Below are positions 37,725 to 39,646 of a DNA stretch of 39,646 bases, piece after piece. The stretch spans positions 3,326,842 through 3,366,487 of the forward strand of contig NZ_JH379027.1 of assembly GCF_000235505.1 (NCBI RefSeq). Reading direction: 5' to 3'. The translations under genes and the position numbers were made by a program. Each line of letters starts with the position of its first letter. Positions within the stretch are counted from its first letter, which is position 1. This DNA is from Hungatella hathewayi WAL-18680. GTDB lineage: Bacteria > Bacillota > Clostridia > Lachnospirales > Lachnospiraceae. The notes under the pieces were generated by a model. It did no database searches, was not told where the DNA came from, and saw only the letters and a list, made by a program, of their open reading frames with translations.

Positions 37725-39275
37725 TTATTTCCGGGGCAGGCCAAGGATTTTGTAGATGTTATCCATGTCAAGGCTGGCCCTCAGTTCGGAGGACAGCTTT
37801 TGGAATTGTTCTTCCTTGTAGGCGGCGTAGTCGAAGGGGGCTTCCGGTTCCATGTCGTATCCCTTCTTTTTTAAGAGGGCCTGGACCAGCCGGTCGGCGA
37901 TGCCCGGACAGTCGAAAATGCCGTGGACGTAGGTGCCGTAGACATTTCCATAGGTGACGCCGTCGGTGCGGACACGTTTGGAATCCGTGTGCATGTCCAT
38001 GATGAAAGTCAGTGGTTTGGCGATTCCATCGTAATCCAGAGGGGACATCATTTCCGTGCGGCCCATGTGGATTTCGTAGCCCTCCATGTTTTGACCGGAC
38101 AGAGGGGACAAAATGCCGCTTACTTCGCCGAAAGCTCCGGTAACGCGGGTCTTTGTCTTTTCTTCCCCGTAAATAGTGTTCACCGGGAGCAGTTCCATGC
38201 CGCGGATGTGCTCGTGGCCGGGGCCGCTCTCCACGTGGGACTCGTCGATGAGACTCATGCCCAGCATCTGGTAGCCGCCGCAGATTCCCATGATGGAAAT
38301 GCCGCTGGCCGCCAATTTGAGAATCGCCGCTTCCAAACCGCATTGGCGCAGCCACAGCAAATCTTCGATGGTGCTTTTGGTTCCTGGAAGTATCACCATA
38401 TCCGGCTGGCCCAGTTCCCTGACATCGGAGACGTAGCGCAGGGTCACGTGATTCATGGCGGATAATACCTGGAAATCCGTGAAATTGGAAATGCGGGGGA
38501 GACGGATAACGGCAATGTCGATGAGACCTGTGCCGGATGTGACATCCAGACGGCTGCTTAAGCTGTCCTCGTCCTCGATATCCACCTGCATGTAAGGCAC
38601 GACGCCTACCACCGGAATGTGGCAGAGGTCTTCTATCATCCGGATGCCGCTGTCAAGAATGGTCTTGTCACCGCGGAATTTGTTGATAATCAGACCGGCG
38701 ATACGCTCCCGCTCCTCCTGCTCCAGAAGCATGACGGTGCCGTAGAGCTGGGCGAAGACGCCGCCGCGGTCGATGTCGCCAGCCAGAAGGACCGGGGCAT
38801 CCGCCATTTTGGCCATGCCCATGTTGACGATGTCTTCACTCTTTAAATTTATCTCCGCTGGGCTTCCGGCGCCCTCGATGACGATGATATCGTACTCTTC
38901 CTCCAGCTGGTGATAGGCCTGTAAGATATCCGGTATCAGCTGTTTCTTGTATGCAAAATACTCTCTTGCGGACATGTTGCCGCGGTGGACACCGTTTACG
39001 ATGACCTGGGAGCCTACGTCGGTGGTTGGTTTTAACAGGATGGGGTTCATGTTGACGCTTGGTTTGATGCCGGCCGCCTCGGACTGCACCACCTGGGCCC
39101 GGCCCATCTCCAGACCTTCCTCAGTAATGAAGGAGTTGAGAGCCATGTTCTGGGATTTGAAAGGGGCTGCCTTGTAGCCGTCCTCGTGAAAGATGCGGCA
39201 GAGGCCGGCGGCCAGAAGGCTTTTGCCGGCGTTGGACATGGTGCCCTGTATCATGATTGATTTTGCTTTTGCCAT
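37725..39275 (-). CDS. cobQ: Cobyric acid synthase (glutamine-hydrolysing)
   Basis: 516 residues, ATG after CAGGAGCATACAACACT. N-terminal CbiP/CobQ ATPase domain: [20 protein letters not shown] (P-loop), [47 protein letters not shown]. The C-terminal class I glutamine amidotransferase domain has the nucleophile in [11 protein letters not shown] and the His in GTYVHGIFD. It amidates four side chains of adenosylcobyrinic acid diamide using Gln and ATP. Full length for the family and flanked by cbiB and cbiC. Confidence 0.95.
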   Translation of the reverse strand: MAKAKSIMIQGTMSNAGKSLLAAGLCRIFHEDGYKAAPFKSQNMALNSFITEEGLEMGRAQVVQSEAAGIKPSVNMNPILLKPTTDVGSQVIVNGVHRGNMSAREYFAYKKQLIPDILQAYHQLEEEYDIIVIEGAGSPAEINLKSEDIVNMGMAKMADAPVLLAGDIDRGGVFAQLYGTVMLLEQEERERIAGLIINKFRGDKTILDSGIRMIEDLCHIPVVGVVPYMQVDIEDEDSLSSRLDVTSGTGLIDIAVIRLPRISNFTDFQVLSAMNHVTLRYVSDVRELGQPDMVILPGTKSTIEDLLWLRQCGLEAAILKLAASGISIMGICGGYQMLGMSLIDESHVESGPGHEHIRGMELLPVNTIYGEEKTKTRVTGAFGEVSGILSPLSGQNMEGYEIHMGRTEMMSPLDYDGIAKPLTFIMDMHTDSKRVRTDGVTYGNVYGTYVHGIFDCPGIADRLVQALLKKKGYDMEPEAPFDYAAYKEEQFQKLSSELRASLDMDNIYKILGLPRK

Positions 39276-39392
39276 AGTGTTGTATGCTCCTGTTCTTTTG
39301 CTGAACTGCTTCTCTGGGCCGGTTCTCCCCAGGCTATTAACCTTACATTTCTGCGATGAATTCCATTTTCCATGTGTAAATATTGGTATCCG

Positions 39393-39646
39393 CTACCAGC
39401 CCAGTACTGCAAACACCAGAACTGCCAGCACCGATGTCATGTAGAGCAAACGGTTGGCCCGCTGGATGTCATCTGCCTCGATGGGGCGGATATCGTCTCC
39501 GATGGTTGGTTTCTCGTATAAAGTGCCAAAGTACCAGGCATTTCCCGCCAGCTGTACCTGGAAGGCGCCGGCGCACACGGCCTCGGTCTGGGCCGAGTTA
39601 GGGCTTTTATGGTTACGCCGGTCACGGCGGTATATTCGAATGGCTC
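39393..39646 (-). CDS. cbiB: Adenosylcobinamide-phosphate synthase, C-terminal part
   Basis: Only the last about 83 codons are in the window; the gene continues beyond 39646. The sequence RDRRNHKSPNSAQTEA then VCAGAFQVQLAGNAWYFG and KPTIGDDIRPIEADDIQRAN is the diagnostic C-terminal half of CbiB/CobD. A final membrane segment follows (LLYMTSVLAVLVFAVLGW). CbiB is an integral membrane protein that joins aminopropanol phosphate to adenosylcobyric acid, the product of the CobQ protein downstream. Confidence 0.9.
   Translation of the reverse strand, partial: AIRIYRRDRRNHKSPNSAQTEAVCAGAFQVQLAGNAWYFGTLYEKPTIGDDIRPIEADDIQRANRLLYMTSVLAVLVFAVLGW

Noticed and set aside
37063-38465. Plus-strand frames of 180-201 codons across cbiC and cobQ
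   Set aside because: G+C-rich antisense shadows of two certain genes; Gly/Val/Asp-rich, with no ribosome sites.
37051-39646. Cobalamin riboswitch near the corrinoid genes
   Set aside because: The intergenic gaps here (38 and 117 bases) are too short and show no B12-box; the operon start is beyond the window.

Overview
The window is the junction between an integrated phage-like element (about 1-29,480, left end not in the window) and ordinary chromosome (about 29,500-39,646). The chromosomal genes suggest a Gram-positive anaerobe of the Clostridia, most likely Lachnospiraceae: a GGGtGRT protein beside a NifU-like scaffold, an NlpC/P60 hydrolase with a coiled coil, a MATE pump, a YesN/AraC-type response regulator, and the corrinoid genes cbiC, cobQ and cbiB. 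The chromosomal side is visibly richer in G+C than the element. The assignment is by gene content only.

Element layout. The tyrosine integrase (28,137-29,387, + strand) lies at the right edge with its own promoter and terminator. Nearly everything else is on the minus strand. Reading leftwards: (i) 23-28 kb holds zinc-ribbon and DNA-binding small proteins and small membrane proteins, with a tRNA-like gene; (ii) 17-23 kb holds three DUF6353-type membrane paralogues, a DUF6273 protein, DUF3310 and a cell-wall hydrolase; (iii) 8.3-15.3 kb is the replication block, with a 1,366-residue SF3 helicase / primase-polymerase / family-B DNA polymerase fusion, an SSB-like protein, a DNA methylase-like protein and an SNF2-type helicase; (iv) 2.4-8.3 kb holds nucleotide and accessory genes (HAD phosphatase-like, MazG-like, ThyX-like, LemA, DUF5662, DUF6906); (v) at the left are an iteron-like non-coding region, a structured leader RNA, a membrane protein and a DUF4839-type lipoprotein. 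No terminase, portal, capsid, tail, relaxase or conjugation ATPase is visible. The element is therefore best read as the early and replication half of a prophage or a related integrative element.

Unexplained structure. A fixed-length motif of about 27 bp recurs at eight intergenic sites (20.3-27.7 kb; a ninth, degenerate copy at 18.8 kb). Each copy precedes one short gene (or the tRNA-like gene) that ends in a terminator, so the region reads as repeated motif-gene-terminator units. A second oddity is a 34-bp imperfect inverted repeat around a tiny + strand gene with its own promoter and terminator (27.18-27.48 kb). A third is a pair of divergent ThyX-like proteins, one in the element and one in the chromosome next to dihydrofolate reductase. 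Both lack the canonical RHR motif, and the element copy carries a CX2CX2CX2C cluster.

Most element genes have a strong Shine-Dalgarno sequence, often CGAAAGGAG, and many overlap their neighbour by ATGA-type junctions. I used this to choose starts and to add small genes missed by length cut-offs.
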